Notes under the pieces: model-generated
Database searches by the model: none
Told to the model about the DNA's origin: nothing
The model's input: only the letters and a program-made list of their open reading frames with translations
Position numbers and translations under genes: made by a program
Assembly (NCBI RefSeq): GCF_004959775.1
Contig: NZ_SJZG01000004.1
Span: forward strand, 107,196-171,195
Source: Agromyces sp. H66
GTDB taxonomy: Bacteria; Actinomycetota; Actinomycetes; Actinomycetales; Microbacteriaceae
Direction: 5' to 3'
DNA length: 64,000 nucleotides
Shown: one piece after another, positions 7,900-16,162 of the stretch
How positions within the stretch are numbered: the stretch's first letter is position 1
Layout of the letters: each line of letters begins with the position of its first letter

Positions 7900-9192
7900 A
7901 TGAACGACGAGCAGCACGACCCAGTTGAGCGCTTGCGTGCCGCCGACCCCGCGGCCGACATCGAGCCACGCGACGGATTCGCCGACGAAGTCGTGGCGCG
8001 AGCGGCTGCCGACGCCGTCCGAGGCAGCGGCGGTTCGCCGGTGACCGATCTGGGCACCGAACGCGCCCGTCGGCGCCCCGGCTGGCTGCAGGTCGCGGCG
8101 GTCGCCGCCTCGCTCGTGGTCGTCGGTGCGGCCGGCTACGGCATCGGCTCGGCGAACGGGTCGTCGACGAACGTCGCCGACGGCGCGGCGCCGCCCATCT
8201 CGCTGCAGAGCGGTGCGGACGCCGGAATCGCCGAGCAGGGCGTGATGCCCGAGCCGGCGACGGGGGACGCGAAGCTGTCGGCACCCGACGGGCGAAGCAT
8301 GTTCGCGCCCTACGGTGGGGGCCGCAACCACTTCAGCGCGTCGGGTCTCTCGACCTCGGACACCGCGGCGGCGGCCTACGGGTTCGATGCGCGTGCGGCA
8401 TCCGGTACCGACGCCATCGCGGCGCTCGCCGCGGCGCTCGGCGTCGAAGGGACGCCGCAACTGTCGTTCGGAACATGGACCGTCGGACCGCAGGACGGCA
8501 CCGGCCCGTCGCTCGGCGTATCGATCGACGGCATGTCGGGATTCTGGTACTCGGATCCGCGGATCAACCCGTGGCAGTGCGCCGATGCCGCGGAGAGCTG
8601 CGAGCCGACCGGCACGCCGCCGAGCGAGGATGTCGCGATCGACGCCCTGCGGTCGCTCATCTCGTCGACCGGCCGAGACCCGGGGGCGTACGAGTTCACA
8701 TCGGAGATGTGGGAGGGATCGCCGACGCGGATGGCGCAGGCATGGCTCGTGGTCGACGGCCAGCGCATCGACCAGGCGTGGACCGCCGAAGTCTCCGACG
8801 CCGGGCTGTTCAGCGTCTCAGGCGCGCTCGCAGAGATCGTGCCGCTCGGCGACTACCCGGTCGTGAGCGAGCAGGAGGCGTTCGAGCGGCTCTCCGACCC
8901 GCGATTCAGCGCGCAGATGACGACGCTGCCCATCGCGATGCGGGACATGCCCGTCGCGACGGAGGAGTGGACGCCGCCGACCGAGCCGCCCGCCGCACCG
9001 ACTGCCGGTACCGCAGTCTCGTGGCCGGTGAACGAGGTCGAGATCGTCGACGCGCGACTCGGGCTTGCCAGCCAATGGCAGCCCGACGGCAGTGTGCTGG
9101 TCGTGCCGGCGTACGAGTTCACCGACGCCGAGGGCGGCACCTGGTCGGTCATCGCGGTCGCCGAATCGAAGCTCGACTTCGCGACGGAGTAG
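7900..9192 (+). CDS. single-pass membrane protein linked to the ECF sigma factor (possible anti-sigma)
   Basis: 430 residues. A soluble, acidic N-terminus of about 55 residues (MNDEQHDPVERLRAADPAAD) leads to one transmembrane segment near residues 60-82 (VAAVAASLVVVGAAGYGIG) and then about 340 extracytoplasmic residues with many aromatic and Pro positions. The topology, and its position right after an ECF sigma gene, suggest an anti-sigma or signal sensor. No zinc-binding HxxxCxxC motif is seen, and the long outer domain matches no family I recognise. ATG at 7900 is preferred because GGAGGGTGA lies seven bases upstream; an earlier ATG at 7879 lacks this. Confidence 0.75.
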   Translation: MNDEQHDPVERLRAADPAADIEPRDGFADEVVARAAADAVRGSGGSPVTDLGTERARRRPGWLQVAAVAASLVVVGAAGYGIGSANGSSTNVADGAAPPISLQSGADAGIAEQGVMPEPATGDAKLSAPDGRSMFAPYGGGRNHFSASGLSTSDTAAAAYGFDARAASGTDAIAALAAALGVEGTPQLSFGTWTVGPQDGTGPSLGVSIDGMSGFWYSDPRINPWQCADAAESCEPTGTPPSEDVAIDALRSLISSTGRDPGAYEFTSEMWEGSPTRMAQAWLVVDGQRIDQAWTAEVSDAGLFSVSGALAEIVPLGDYPVVSEQEAFERLSDPRFSAQMTTLPIAMRDMPVATEEWTPPTEPPAAPTAGTAVSWPVNEVEIVDARLGLASQWQPDGSVLVVPAYEFTDAEGGTWSVIAVAESKLDFATE

Positions 9193-9206
9193 ACCCTGAG
9201 TGAGCG

Positions 9207-9794
9207 TCAGTCGCTCGGCGCGCCGCCGGCGTGCTCGTCGCGCAGGCGAGGCTCGACGCGCCGCTCGGGTCGCAAGCCGGCCTTGTCGGCGTAGAACGCG
9301 CGGATGCGGTCCATGTCCGCGGCGACGTCGCCGGTGAGCTCGAACGTCGGGCCGAGGCCCGTGGTCATCGTGGTTCGATCCACGAAACCGAGCGTGACCG
9401 GCATGCCCGTCTCGCGGGCGATGCGGTAGAAGCCCGACTTCCAGTACTCGTGCGGCCCTCTCGTGCCGTCGGGCGTCACGACGAGGCCGAACACCTCGCC
9501 GGCCTTCACGCGCTCGACGACCTCGCCGACGACGCGGCCCGGGTCGGAGCGATCCACGGGGATGCCGCCGAGCCGACGCATGATGGATTCGCGCCATCCG
9601 GCGAACAGGCTCTTCTTGCCGAGCCAGCGCACGTCGATGCCGAGCCGCCAGGCGATGGCGAGCATGATCACGAAGTCCCAGTTCGAGGTGTGCGGCGCGC
9701 CGATGATCACCGTCGGGCGGTTGGGCGCCGGCTCGCCGACGAGGCGCCAGCGACTGCACGCCCAGAAGACACGGGACATGAGTCGTCGGAGCAT
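9207..9794 (-). CDS. PlsC-like 1-acyl-glycerol-3-phosphate acyltransferase
   Basis: 195 residues. The HX4D acyltransferase motif is HTSNWD at about residues 37-42. A second conserved block VTPDGTRGPHEYWKSGFYRI matches the EGTR-like region of PlsC proteins, here as PDGTR. These enzymes acylate lysophosphatidic acid or related glycerol-phosphate acceptors at the inner membrane. Exact acceptor and acyl donor are unknown. The first helix, MLRRLMSRVFWACSRW, is amphipathic and could dock the membrane. The gene converges with the sigma partner gene, 14 bases away. Confidence 0.85.
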   Translation of the reverse strand: MLRRLMSRVFWACSRWRLVGEPAPNRPTVIIGAPHTSNWDFVIMLAIAWRLGIDVRWLGKKSLFAGWRESIMRRLGGIPVDRSDPGRVVGEVVERVKAGEVFGLVVTPDGTRGPHEYWKSGFYRIARETGMPVTLGFVDRTTMTTGLGPTFELTGDVAADMDRIRAFYADKAGLRPERRVEPRLRDEHAGGAPSD

Positions 9795-9875
9795 GTCGCC
9801 ACCGTACGCCACGGTGCTGCATGCAGCATGGGATCGACGGGATCGCGTGTCGGTCGTGTGTGCCATGCTGGCGTC

Positions 9876-10808
9876 ATGCCGGAATCGCCTGAGGTGCAGG
9901 CGCTCGCCGACGAACTCGGCGAGCGGCTCCGCGGCCGTGCGATCACCGAGGTCGACGTCGTCGAGTTCCGCACGACCAAGACGCGAGCGCGACCGCCTGC
10001 CGGCCTGGTCGGCGAGCAGGTGACGGAGGTCGCGCGCCGGGGCAAGCTCCTCGACGTCGCCGTGGGTGCATCCCAGCACCTCGTCGTGTCCCTCGGCCGG
10101 CACGGCTGGGCGCGATGGCGTGACGAGGGTGCCGGAGGCGAGGGCGTCCGAGACGCGGATGCCCCGAGCGACGCGGATGCCGCGGAGCCCGCCGGGCACG
10201 AGACATCCGCCGAACCGCCGCCGCCGACGCTCGTGGCGTTCGGCTTCGATGACGGCAGCACCCTCGAACTGACCGACAAGGGGAGTTGGGTGTCGCTCGG
10301 CTGCTGGGTGGTCGACGATCCCGCCGAGGTGCCGGCCGTCGCCAAGCTCGGGCCCGATCCCGCCGACCCGGCGTTCTCGAGGGCGGACCTCGATCGGGTC
10401 GTCGTCGGCCGCCGCAAGCAGCTGAAGGCGGTGCTGCAAGACCAGGCGTCGCTCGCCGGTATCGGCAACGCGTACTCCGACGAGATCCTGCATGCGGCGC
10501 GGCTGTCGCCGGTGGTGCACGCGTCGGCGCTGAGCGACGCCGAGCGCGAACGCCTGTTCGAGGCGACGGTCGGCGTCATCTCCGCGGCGATCGCGGCACG
10601 GCATGGCGTTCCGATCGATCGGCTCAAGGAGGCCAAGGTCGCCGCGATGCGCGTGCACGGGCGCGTGGGGGAACCGTGTCCTCGTTGCGGCGACACCATC
10701 CGCGACTTCGCGTTCGCGAGCACGACCGCGCAGTACTGCCCGACGTGTCAGACCGGCGGCGAACTCCTTCCGGAGCCATCCGACGGGTCACCGTCGCGCG
10801 GCGAGTGA
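9876..10808 (+). CDS. Fpg/Nei-family DNA glycosylase, first paralogue
   Basis: 310 residues. The N-terminus MPESPEVQ keeps the catalytic Pro2 and Glu3 of the Fpg/Nei family, and RRGKLL holds the usual catalytic-loop Lys. A helix-two-turn-helix contains ASLAGIGNAYSDEILHAARL. A C-terminal Cys4 zinc finger runs CPRCG to YCPTCQ. The finger reads ASTTAQYCPTCQ, where MutM has an Arg before the Thr, so that DNA-contacting Arg appears to be missing. A disordered Asp/Pro-rich insertion lies near residues 85-115. A -10-like CATGCT ends six bases before the ATG, which suggests a leaderless transcript. A second paralogue is encoded 3.6 kb downstream. Confidence 0.85.
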   Translation: MPESPEVQALADELGERLRGRAITEVDVVEFRTTKTRARPPAGLVGEQVTEVARRGKLLDVAVGASQHLVVSLGRHGWARWRDEGAGGEGVRDADAPSDADAAEPAGHETSAEPPPPTLVAFGFDDGSTLELTDKGSWVSLGCWVVDDPAEVPAVAKLGPDPADPAFSRADLDRVVVGRRKQLKAVLQDQASLAGIGNAYSDEILHAARLSPVVHASALSDAERERLFEATVGVISAAIAARHGVPIDRLKEAKVAAMRVHGRVGEPCPRCGDTIRDFAFASTTAQYCPTCQTGGELLPEPSDGSPSRGE

Positions 10809-10837
10809 GCCGGAGTCGCGGACGCGGCGAACGAGCC

Positions 10838-11221
10838 TCAGCGCGCGGTGGCCCGAGCCGCCCGACGGGCGAGCTTGTCCTCGAGTTCGAGCTCGTCGTC
10901 GAGGAACCAGACGTGATCGCCCGCGTTCGATTCGCGCACCCAGTCGCGCAGCGCGCCGCTCTTCTCGAGCTGGTCGCCGATGTCGCCGAGCACCGCGAGC
11001 TGCAGGCGGTAGTTCACGAGCTTCTGGGTGATCTCGCCGGCGACGCCCGAGCGCAGGTTGAAGAACTTGGGATCGAGGCGCTCGGCGGGGACGGCGAGCA
11101 GGGACGCTCGGTGCGACCAGGCGCTGCCGACCAGGTCGGCGGCGTCGTCGGGGGTCGAGATCTGGTCGCCCTCAGTGCTGAGGAAGAGGACGCGGATGCC
11201 ACTGAGTTCGTCGGTGCGCAT
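10838..11221 (-). CDS. DUF4180-family protein
   Basis: 127 residues with the features of DUF4180: an N-terminal beta segment GIRVLFLSTEGDQISTPDDA, then AADLVGSAW, then a segment with FFNLRSGVAGEITQKLVNYR, and a short charged C-terminus rich in Asp/Glu and Ala/Arg. The family has no established function, though its members are small soluble proteins often described as uncharacterised stress-associated genes. It is a single gene on the minus strand, convergent with the glycosylase. No regulatory site is obvious. Confidence 0.82.
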   Translation of the reverse strand: MRTDELSGIRVLFLSTEGDQISTPDDAADLVGSAWSHRASLLAVPAERLDPKFFNLRSGVAGEITQKLVNYRLQLAVLGDIGDQLEKSGALRDWVRESNAGDHVWFLDDELELEDKLARRAARATAR

Positions 11222-11303
11222 GGCTCGACCCTAACGCGGTCTCGGCCCTCGTGACGCCGTTCTTCCACAGCGTGACGCTCGTCTTCGGTCGTGCGACGAT
11301 CGT

Positions 11304-11804
11304 TCAGGACTCGTAGTGCGCGAGCCAGGTCGTGAGCAGGCGCTCGAGCGCGGCGGCATCCGACGGCGTGAGTGCCTCGTCGAGGAGGCGACGCTCGTTC
11401 GCGAGGTGCGCCGTGAACGCCTCGTCGATCAGCTCGCACCCCCGCGCGGTGAGGGCGATGACCCGGCCGCGTCCGTCGACGTCGCTCTGGCGGCGACTCA
11501 CGAGCCCGCGGGCCTCGAGGCGGTCGAGGCGCTTGGTCATGGCGCCCGTGGTCACCATCGTGGAGGCGGCGAGTTCGCTCGGCGTGCGCTCGAACGGTTC
11601 ACCGGCCCGACGCAGCGTCGCGAGCACGTCGAATTCGCCCTCGGCGAGACCGAAGGTGCGGTACACCGCGACGAGGTCGTCGGTGAGGTGGTTCGCGAGG
11701 CGGTGCAGGCGGCCGATCACCCTCTGCGGCGCGAGGTCGAGGTCGGGGCGTTCGCGCGACCACTCGGCCATGATGCGGGCGACGCGATCGGTGGGAGCAT
11801 CCAT
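11304..11804 (-). CDS. MarR-family transcriptional regulator
   Basis: 166 residues. A winged helix lies in the middle: EGEFDVLATLRRAGEP, then TPSELAASTMVTTGAMTKRL as the recognition region, then RLEARGLVSRRQSDVDGRGR as the wing with a DxR signature, and a C-terminal dimerisation helix. It is divergent from an EamA exporter and shares a short promoter region holding a palindrome, so it most likely represses that exporter and itself. Start 11804 is chosen because TAGTAT lies seven bases upstream as a -10; longer readings would cross the operator. Confidence 0.93.
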   Translation of the reverse strand: MDAPTDRVARIMAEWSRERPDLDLAPQRVIGRLHRLANHLTDDLVAVYRTFGLAEGEFDVLATLRRAGEPFERTPSELAASTMVTTGAMTKRLDRLEARGLVSRRQSDVDGRGRVIALTARGCELIDEAFTAHLANERRLLDEALTPSDAAALERLLTTWLAHYES

Positions 11805-11815
11805 GACCTTGATAC

Positions 11816-11854
11816 TAGCTTCCAAGGAAGCTAATATGTCTTCTGTGGAAGCTA
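11816..11854. promoter_or_regulatory. MarR operator between the regulator and the EamA exporter
   Basis: Arms TAGCTTCC (11816-11823) and GGAAGCTA (11826-11833) form an 18-base inverted repeat with a two-base centre. A third copy of the half-site GGAAGCTA lies at 11847-11854, exactly 21 bases (two helical turns) after the second arm and inside the exporter coding region. The AAGGAAG ribosome binding site of the exporter is part of the palindrome, so bound repressor would block both transcription and the start region. Repeats are seen directly; MarR as ligand is inferred. Confidence 0.75.
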
Positions 11855-12810
11855 CTTTGCGTTGGAGCCTCGTCGTGGCCATCGCTCCGATCGCGTGGGG
11901 CAGCACGTACTTCGTCACGCGCGAGTTCCTGCCGGCCGAGATCCCCCTCTGGGGAGCGGTGCTGCGCGCGCTGCCCGCGGGGCTCCTGCTGCTCGCGATC
12001 CGGCGTCAGCGGCCACGCGGCGCCTGGTGGTGGCGGTCGATCGTGCTCGGCGCACTCAACATGGGCGCCTTCTTCGCGCTCGTGTACGTCGCGGCGCAGC
12101 TGCTGCCGACGAGCATCGCCTCGACGATCATGGCCACCTCGCCCATCGTCATGATGGCCTTCGCGTGGCTTCTCGTCTCGGAACGGCTCCGCGCGCTGCC
12201 GCTCGTCGGCGCGGTCGTCGGACTGGCGGGCGTGGTGCTCATGCTCGTCACGGGCGCGGCATCCGTCGACCCGTGGGGCGTCGTCGCGTCGGTCGCGGCG
12301 ATGTCGATGTCGTCGCTCGGCTACATCCTCGCGAAGCGGTGGGGCGGCGGTGTCGACGTGCTCTCGCTCACGTCGTGGCAGCTCATCGCGGGCGGCATCA
12401 TGCTCGTGCCGGCGGCGCTCGCGTGGGAGGGCGTACCGCCCGCGCTCGACGCGCCGGCGCTCGCGGCGTTCGGCTACGTCAGCATCGTGGCGACGGCGCT
12501 CGCGTTCGTGGCCTGGTTCAGCGGGCTGCGCCACCTGGATGCCGGCACGGTGGGCCTGATCGGCCTGCTGAACCCCGTGACCGGGGTGCTGCTCGGCGTG
12601 TTCGTGGCGGGCGAGGCGCTCTCGGCACAACAGCTCGTCGGGCTTGCGCTCGTCTTCCTCGGCATCGTCATGGGGCAGCCGATCGTCGCGCGCGGCGTCG
12701 GGGCATGGCGTTCCCGATCGGATGCCGCGGGGCGGGCCGAACCGGCTCCGTCCGAGCTGACCACGACCGGCGCCACCGCTGCACAGGCGTCGAGCAGGCA
12801 CGGAGGGTAG
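11836..12810 (+). CDS. EamA/DMT-family transporter
   Basis: 324 residues with ten hydrophobic segments in two EamA repeats, roughly residues 10-140 and 150-285. IAWGSTYFVTREFLP in the first repeat is typical of RhaT/YdcZ-like drug/metabolite exporters. The C-terminal 35 residues are hydrophilic. Substrate is unknown; divergence from a MarR regulator suggests export of a toxic small molecule. ATG at 11836 follows AAGGAAG by five bases and is supported by homology at MSSVEATLRWSLVV. Confidence 0.9.
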   Translation: MSSVEATLRWSLVVAIAPIAWGSTYFVTREFLPAEIPLWGAVLRALPAGLLLLAIRRQRPRGAWWWRSIVLGALNMGAFFALVYVAAQLLPTSIASTIMATSPIVMMAFAWLLVSERLRALPLVGAVVGLAGVVLMLVTGAASVDPWGVVASVAAMSMSSLGYILAKRWGGGVDVLSLTSWQLIAGGIMLVPAALAWEGVPPALDAPALAAFGYVSIVATALAFVAWFSGLRHLDAGTVGLIGLLNPVTGVLLGVFVAGEALSAQQLVGLALVFLGIVMGQPIVARGVGAWRSRSDAAGRAEPAPSELTTTGATAAQASSRHGG

Positions 12811-12872
12811 GCTCGGCGAGCCCCATCACGCCTCCCGGACGACGGCTCAGGACCCGGTGCGATCGGGTGCCG

Positions 12873-13418
12873 TCAGTCGTGCAGGATGCGCTGGAACAGC
12901 TCGTGGTCCTGCCATCGGCCGGCGATCTTCAGGTAGCTCGGGGCGAAGCCGATGTGCGCGAACCCGTTGCGCTCGAGCACCCGGCGGGAGCCGGCGTTGT
13001 GCGTGAGGGTCGCCGCCTGGATGCGGTGGAGCCCGAGTTCGTCGCGTGCGATGCCCACCATGGCGGCGACCGCCGCAGAGGCGAGCCCGTGGCCGGTGCG
13101 GGCGGCGTCGACCCAGTAGCCGAGGTTCGCACTCCGGAACGGCCCGCGCACGATGCCCGAGAGGGTGAACCGGCCGACGATCGTGCCGTCGTCGGCGGCG
13201 AGCACCGTCGGGAGCGACCCGCCACGGGCGGCGTCCTCGAGTTGCGCCTCGACCTCCGTGGCCTGCCGGGCGGTCGTGAAGAACGCCTCGTCCCGTTCAG
13301 GCTCCCACGCGGCGAGGTGTGCGCGATTCCTGGCGTAGGCCTCCGCGAGCGCGCCCGCGTCATCAGGATGGAGCTCGCGCAGCACGACGGCGTCGACGAG
13401 GGGGATGGGATCGATCAC
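12873..13418 (-). CDS. RimJ/RimL-type GNAT N-acetyltransferase
   Basis: 181 residues. Motif A is TGHGLASAAVAAMVGIARDEL, with LGYWVDAARTGHG before it and ATLTHNAGSRRVLERNGFAH (motif B) after it. This is the RimJ/L layout for acetylation of protein N-termini or small amines, with acetyl-CoA as donor. The real acceptor is unknown. GTG at 13418 is favoured because TAGGAT ends seven bases upstream, suggesting a leaderless message, and the fold starts at once. Confidence 0.88.
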   Translation of the reverse strand: MIDPIPLVDAVVLRELHPDDAGALAEAYARNRAHLAAWEPERDEAFFTTARQATEVEAQLEDAARGGSLPTVLAADDGTIVGRFTLSGIVRGPFRSANLGYWVDAARTGHGLASAAVAAMVGIARDELGLHRIQAATLTHNAGSRRVLERNGFAHIGFAPSYLKIAGRWQDHELFQRILHD

Positions 13419-13476
13419 CTGACCGATCCTAGGATCTCGGGCGGCGGATGTCGGCGGCCGGTGAGACGATGGCAGG

Positions 13477-14337
13477 GTGCCCGAGCTGCCCGAGGTGGAC
13501 GCGCTCGTCGGATTCCTCCGCAAGCGCGCCGTCGGGCATGCCGTGGTCGGGGCATCCGTCGCGGCGATCTCGGCGCTGAAGACCTTCGACCCGCCCCTGC
13601 AGGAGCTCACCGGTCGCACCATCGACGCGGCATCCCGGCACGGCAAGTTCGTCGACCTCGAGATCGGCGGACTGCACCTCGTGTTCCACCTCGCCCGGGC
13701 CGGCTGGCTGCGGTGGTACGACGAGCTGCCGAAGACCGTCATCAAGCCGGGCAAGTCGCCCATCGCGCTCCGGGTGCGGCTCGACGACGGCTCGGGATTC
13801 GACCTCACCGAGGCGGGCACCAAGAAGTCGCTCGCCGTCTACGTGGTGCACGACCCCGCCGAGGTGCCCGGCATCGCCCGGCTGGGTCCCGATCCCACGG
13901 CGCCCGACTTCACGCTCGACGACTTCGCGGCAATCCTCGCCGGCCGGCGCACGCAGGTGAAGGGCCTCCTGCGCGACCAGTCGGTGTTCGCCGGCGTGGG
14001 CAACGCCTACTCCGACGAGATCCTGCACAACGCCCGAATGTCGCCGTACGCGCTCGCCGCGAAGCTGAAGCCCGACGACGTCGAGCGGCTCTACCACGCC
14101 CTGCGCGACACCCTCGCCGACGCGATCGACGCGGCGGCGGGCCGGCGGCCCGACGAGCTGAAGGACTCCAAGCGCACGCGCATGCAGGTGCACGGCCGCA
14201 CGGGTGAGCCGTGCCCGGTCTGCGGCGACACGGTGCGCGAGGTGATCTTCGCCGACTCGACGTTCCAGTACTGCCCGACCTGCCAGACCGGTGGCAAGCC
14301 GCTCGCCGACCGGGTGCTGTCGAGACTGCTCAAGTAG
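13477..14337 (+). CDS. Fpg/Nei-family DNA glycosylase, second paralogue
   Basis: 286 residues, MPELPEVD with Pro2 and Glu3, RHGKFV with the conserved Lys, a helix-two-turn-helix around SVFAGVGNAYSDEILHNARM, and a zinc finger from CPVCG to YCPTCQTGG. It shares long blocks with the paralogue at 9876-10808 but lacks the Asp/Pro-rich insertion. The finger reads ADSTFQYCPTCQ, so as in the other copy the MutM Arg is absent. These are probably not the standard 8-oxoguanine glycosylase but a related actinobacterial branch; substrate is uncertain. GTG start, with GACGAT ending six bases before it. Confidence 0.87.
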   Translation: MPELPEVDALVGFLRKRAVGHAVVGASVAAISALKTFDPPLQELTGRTIDAASRHGKFVDLEIGGLHLVFHLARAGWLRWYDELPKTVIKPGKSPIALRVRLDDGSGFDLTEAGTKKSLAVYVVHDPAEVPGIARLGPDPTAPDFTLDDFAAILAGRRTQVKGLLRDQSVFAGVGNAYSDEILHNARMSPYALAAKLKPDDVERLYHALRDTLADAIDAAAGRRPDELKDSKRTRMQVHGRTGEPCPVCGDTVREVIFADSTFQYCPTCQTGGKPLADRVLSRLLK

Positions 14338-14409
14338 CGCCGTCAGGCACGTGCCGGCACGGTCTGGCACCGCGGACGATGTCGGATGCCGCTGCCAGAC
14401 TGTTCGTCG

Positions 14410-14997
14410 ATGATCGACGAACTCCGCACCGAACGCCTCCTCCTCCGGCCGCTCACCCTCGACCATGTCGACGACTACTTCCGCGTCTGCGGCGACCCGA
14501 GAACCTGGGAGCACGTGCCGAGCGGCCGGCATACGAGTCGCGGCGAATCGGCGCGCGCGATCGAGCATTCCATCGCGAGCCGGCGCCGTTACGGGTTCGG
14601 CCATTGTGCCGTGGTGCTCCGTCGGCCCGAAGCCGGGCTGGCCGCGGGCTCGTTCCTCGGCTCCGCCGGAGCGGCGATGCTCGGCTTCGACGCGTGGAAC
14701 CTCGGCTACCGCTTCGCTCCCGAGGCGTGGGGGCGCGGCTTCGCGACCGAGGCGGCCGGCATCGCGCTCGCCGCCGCGCGGTCCGCCAGACCCGAGACGC
14801 CGGTCACCGCCCGCGTGCTCGCGAGCAATCCCGGCTCGGTCCGGGTACTCGAACGCCTCGATCTCGAGCTGGTCTGGCGGGGCACCTCGAGCGAGGCGCC
14901 CGCCGGCCCCGATGACACCACCCACCTCGAGCGCCTCGTCTTCGCCGACCGTCCCCTCAGCGACGAGACCCTCGACGCGGTCATCGCGCTCGATTGA
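14410..14997 (+). CDS. GNAT N-acetyltransferase
   Basis: 195 residues. MIDELRTERLLLRPLTLDHV is the usual first strand and helix of RimJ/L-like enzymes. Motif A is the EAWGRGFATEAAGIALAAAR block and motif B is VTARVLASNPGSVRVLERL. Acceptor unknown. An alternative ATG lies 24 bases upstream (14386); neither has a good ribosome binding site, and the shorter form is chosen because family alignment begins there. It is on the same strand as the glycosylase before it and the deaminase after it, with 72 and 21 bases between, so a loose operon is possible. Confidence 0.83.
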   Translation: MIDELRTERLLLRPLTLDHVDDYFRVCGDPRTWEHVPSGRHTSRGESARAIEHSIASRRRYGFGHCAVVLRRPEAGLAAGSFLGSAGAAMLGFDAWNLGYRFAPEAWGRGFATEAAGIALAAARSARPETPVTARVLASNPGSVRVLERLDLELVWRGTSSEAPAGPDDTTHLERLVFADRPLSDETLDAVIALD

Positions 14998-15018
14998 CGG
15001 CCGAGGCAGACTCGACTC

Positions 15019-15504
15019 ATGGAGATCACCCGGACCGACCTCGTCCACCTCCGCCGCGCAGTGGAGCTCGCCCGGGAGGCCGCCGATTCGGGCGACAGCC
15101 CGTTCGGCTCGGTGCTCGTCGACGCGGCGGGCATCGAACGGTACGCCGCCCGCAACCGGGAGGCGAGCACCGGCGATCCGACGCGGCATCCCGAGTTCGA
15201 GATCGCGCACTGGGCGGCGGGCCATCTCACCCCCGCCGAGCGTGCTGCGGCCACCGTCTACACGTCGGGCGAGCACTGCGCGATGTGCGCCGCCGCGCAT
15301 GCATGGGTCGGGCTCGGGCGCATCGTCTACGTCGCCTCGGCCGAACAGATCGCGTCGTGGCGCGCCGCAGCGGGCATGGCGTCGTCGCCCGTCGCGCCGC
15401 TCCCGATCGCCACGGTGGCGCCAGGCCTCCGCGTCGACGGCCCCGTCGCGGACCTGGTCGAGGAGGTGCGCGTGCTCATCGAGCACCACGCCACCCCGGC
15501 ATGA
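15019..15504 (+). CDS. CMP/dCMP-type nucleoside deaminase
   Basis: 161 residues. Zinc-binding motifs of the cytidine deaminase fold are visible: HPE (about residues 57-59, in TRHPEFEIA) and GEHCAMC (about residues 91-97). HPE replaces the more common HAE but keeps the zinc His and proton-shuttling Glu. DSPFGSVLVD is the usual early block of guanine/cytosine-type deaminases. Base or nucleoside substrate cannot be assigned. CAGACT ends six bases before ATG, so the message may be leaderless. Confidence 0.87.
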   Translation: MEITRTDLVHLRRAVELAREAADSGDSPFGSVLVDAAGIERYAARNREASTGDPTRHPEFEIAHWAAGHLTPAERAAATVYTSGEHCAMCAAAHAWVGLGRIVYVASAEQIASWRAAAGMASSPVAPLPIATVAPGLRVDGPVADLVEEVRVLIEHHATPA

Positions 15505-15552
15505 CGAGCGGGCGGCGGAGCAGGTGCCCGCCGCCCGCGTCGTCACGCTCCG

Positions 15553-16071
15553 TCAGATGCGACGGCCCGTCTCGGTGTCGCGCCGCGACGCGTCGTCGAC
15601 GCGGCGATCCCGGTCGGCGTCGGCGGCCTCGGTAGTGTACGCCGTGTCGTGTTCCCGATGCGCCGCCTCGCGTTCGTCGCGCACGGTGCCGGCGGCCTCG
15701 GCGTCGCGACAGTCGACGTCGGGATCGACCGCATCGGCCTTCTGCAGCCGCTCCTCCGCCTCGCTGCGCAACTTCTCCGCGTCGGACTGGTGGCTCGTGC
15801 TCTCACGGGCGAGTCGCTCCGACTCGAGCCGGGCCTGAGCCGCGTCGGCCTCGGCCTGCTTCGCCGCCGCGGCCGCGCGAGCGGCTTCGGCCTCGCGCTC
15901 GCGCCGTGCGACATCCGTCTCGTGCGCGCTCTGTCGCAGCTCGGCGGCCTTCTGCCGCTCGGACTCGCGATGCGCCTCGCGACGCTGCCTGCTGGTCAGG
16001 AGCCAGACGACGGCGATCGCGATGATGACGACGATGCCGACGATGATCCAGACGATGGTGCTGGTTTCCAC
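15553..16071 (-). CDS. membrane-anchored coiled-coil protein of unknown function
   Basis: 172 residues. One N-terminal transmembrane helix, residues about 7-25 (VWIIVGIVVIIAIAVVWLL), is followed by about 110 residues of charged, Ala/Glu/Arg-rich heptad sequence that should form a long cytoplasmic coiled coil. The C-terminus is acidic and Asp/Arg-rich. No enzymatic motif is seen. Similar small anchored coiled-coil proteins are common in actinobacteria without known role. It is a single gene between the deaminase and the anthranilate synthase. Confidence 0.78.
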   Translation of the reverse strand: METSTIVWIIVGIVVIIAIAVVWLLTSRQRREAHRESERQKAAELRQSAHETDVARREREAEAARAAAAAKQAEADAAQARLESERLARESTSHQSDAEKLRSEAEERLQKADAVDPDVDCRDAEAAGTVRDEREAAHREHDTAYTTEAADADRDRRVDDASRRDTETGRRI

Positions 16072-16162
16072 GGGAATCCGCCTCCTCGGGTCGGGTCGGC
16101 ACCAGTGAACTCCGCCCGGACGAATTGCCGCAATGCCTTGCCAAATGCGGGGAGGTGCGGCA

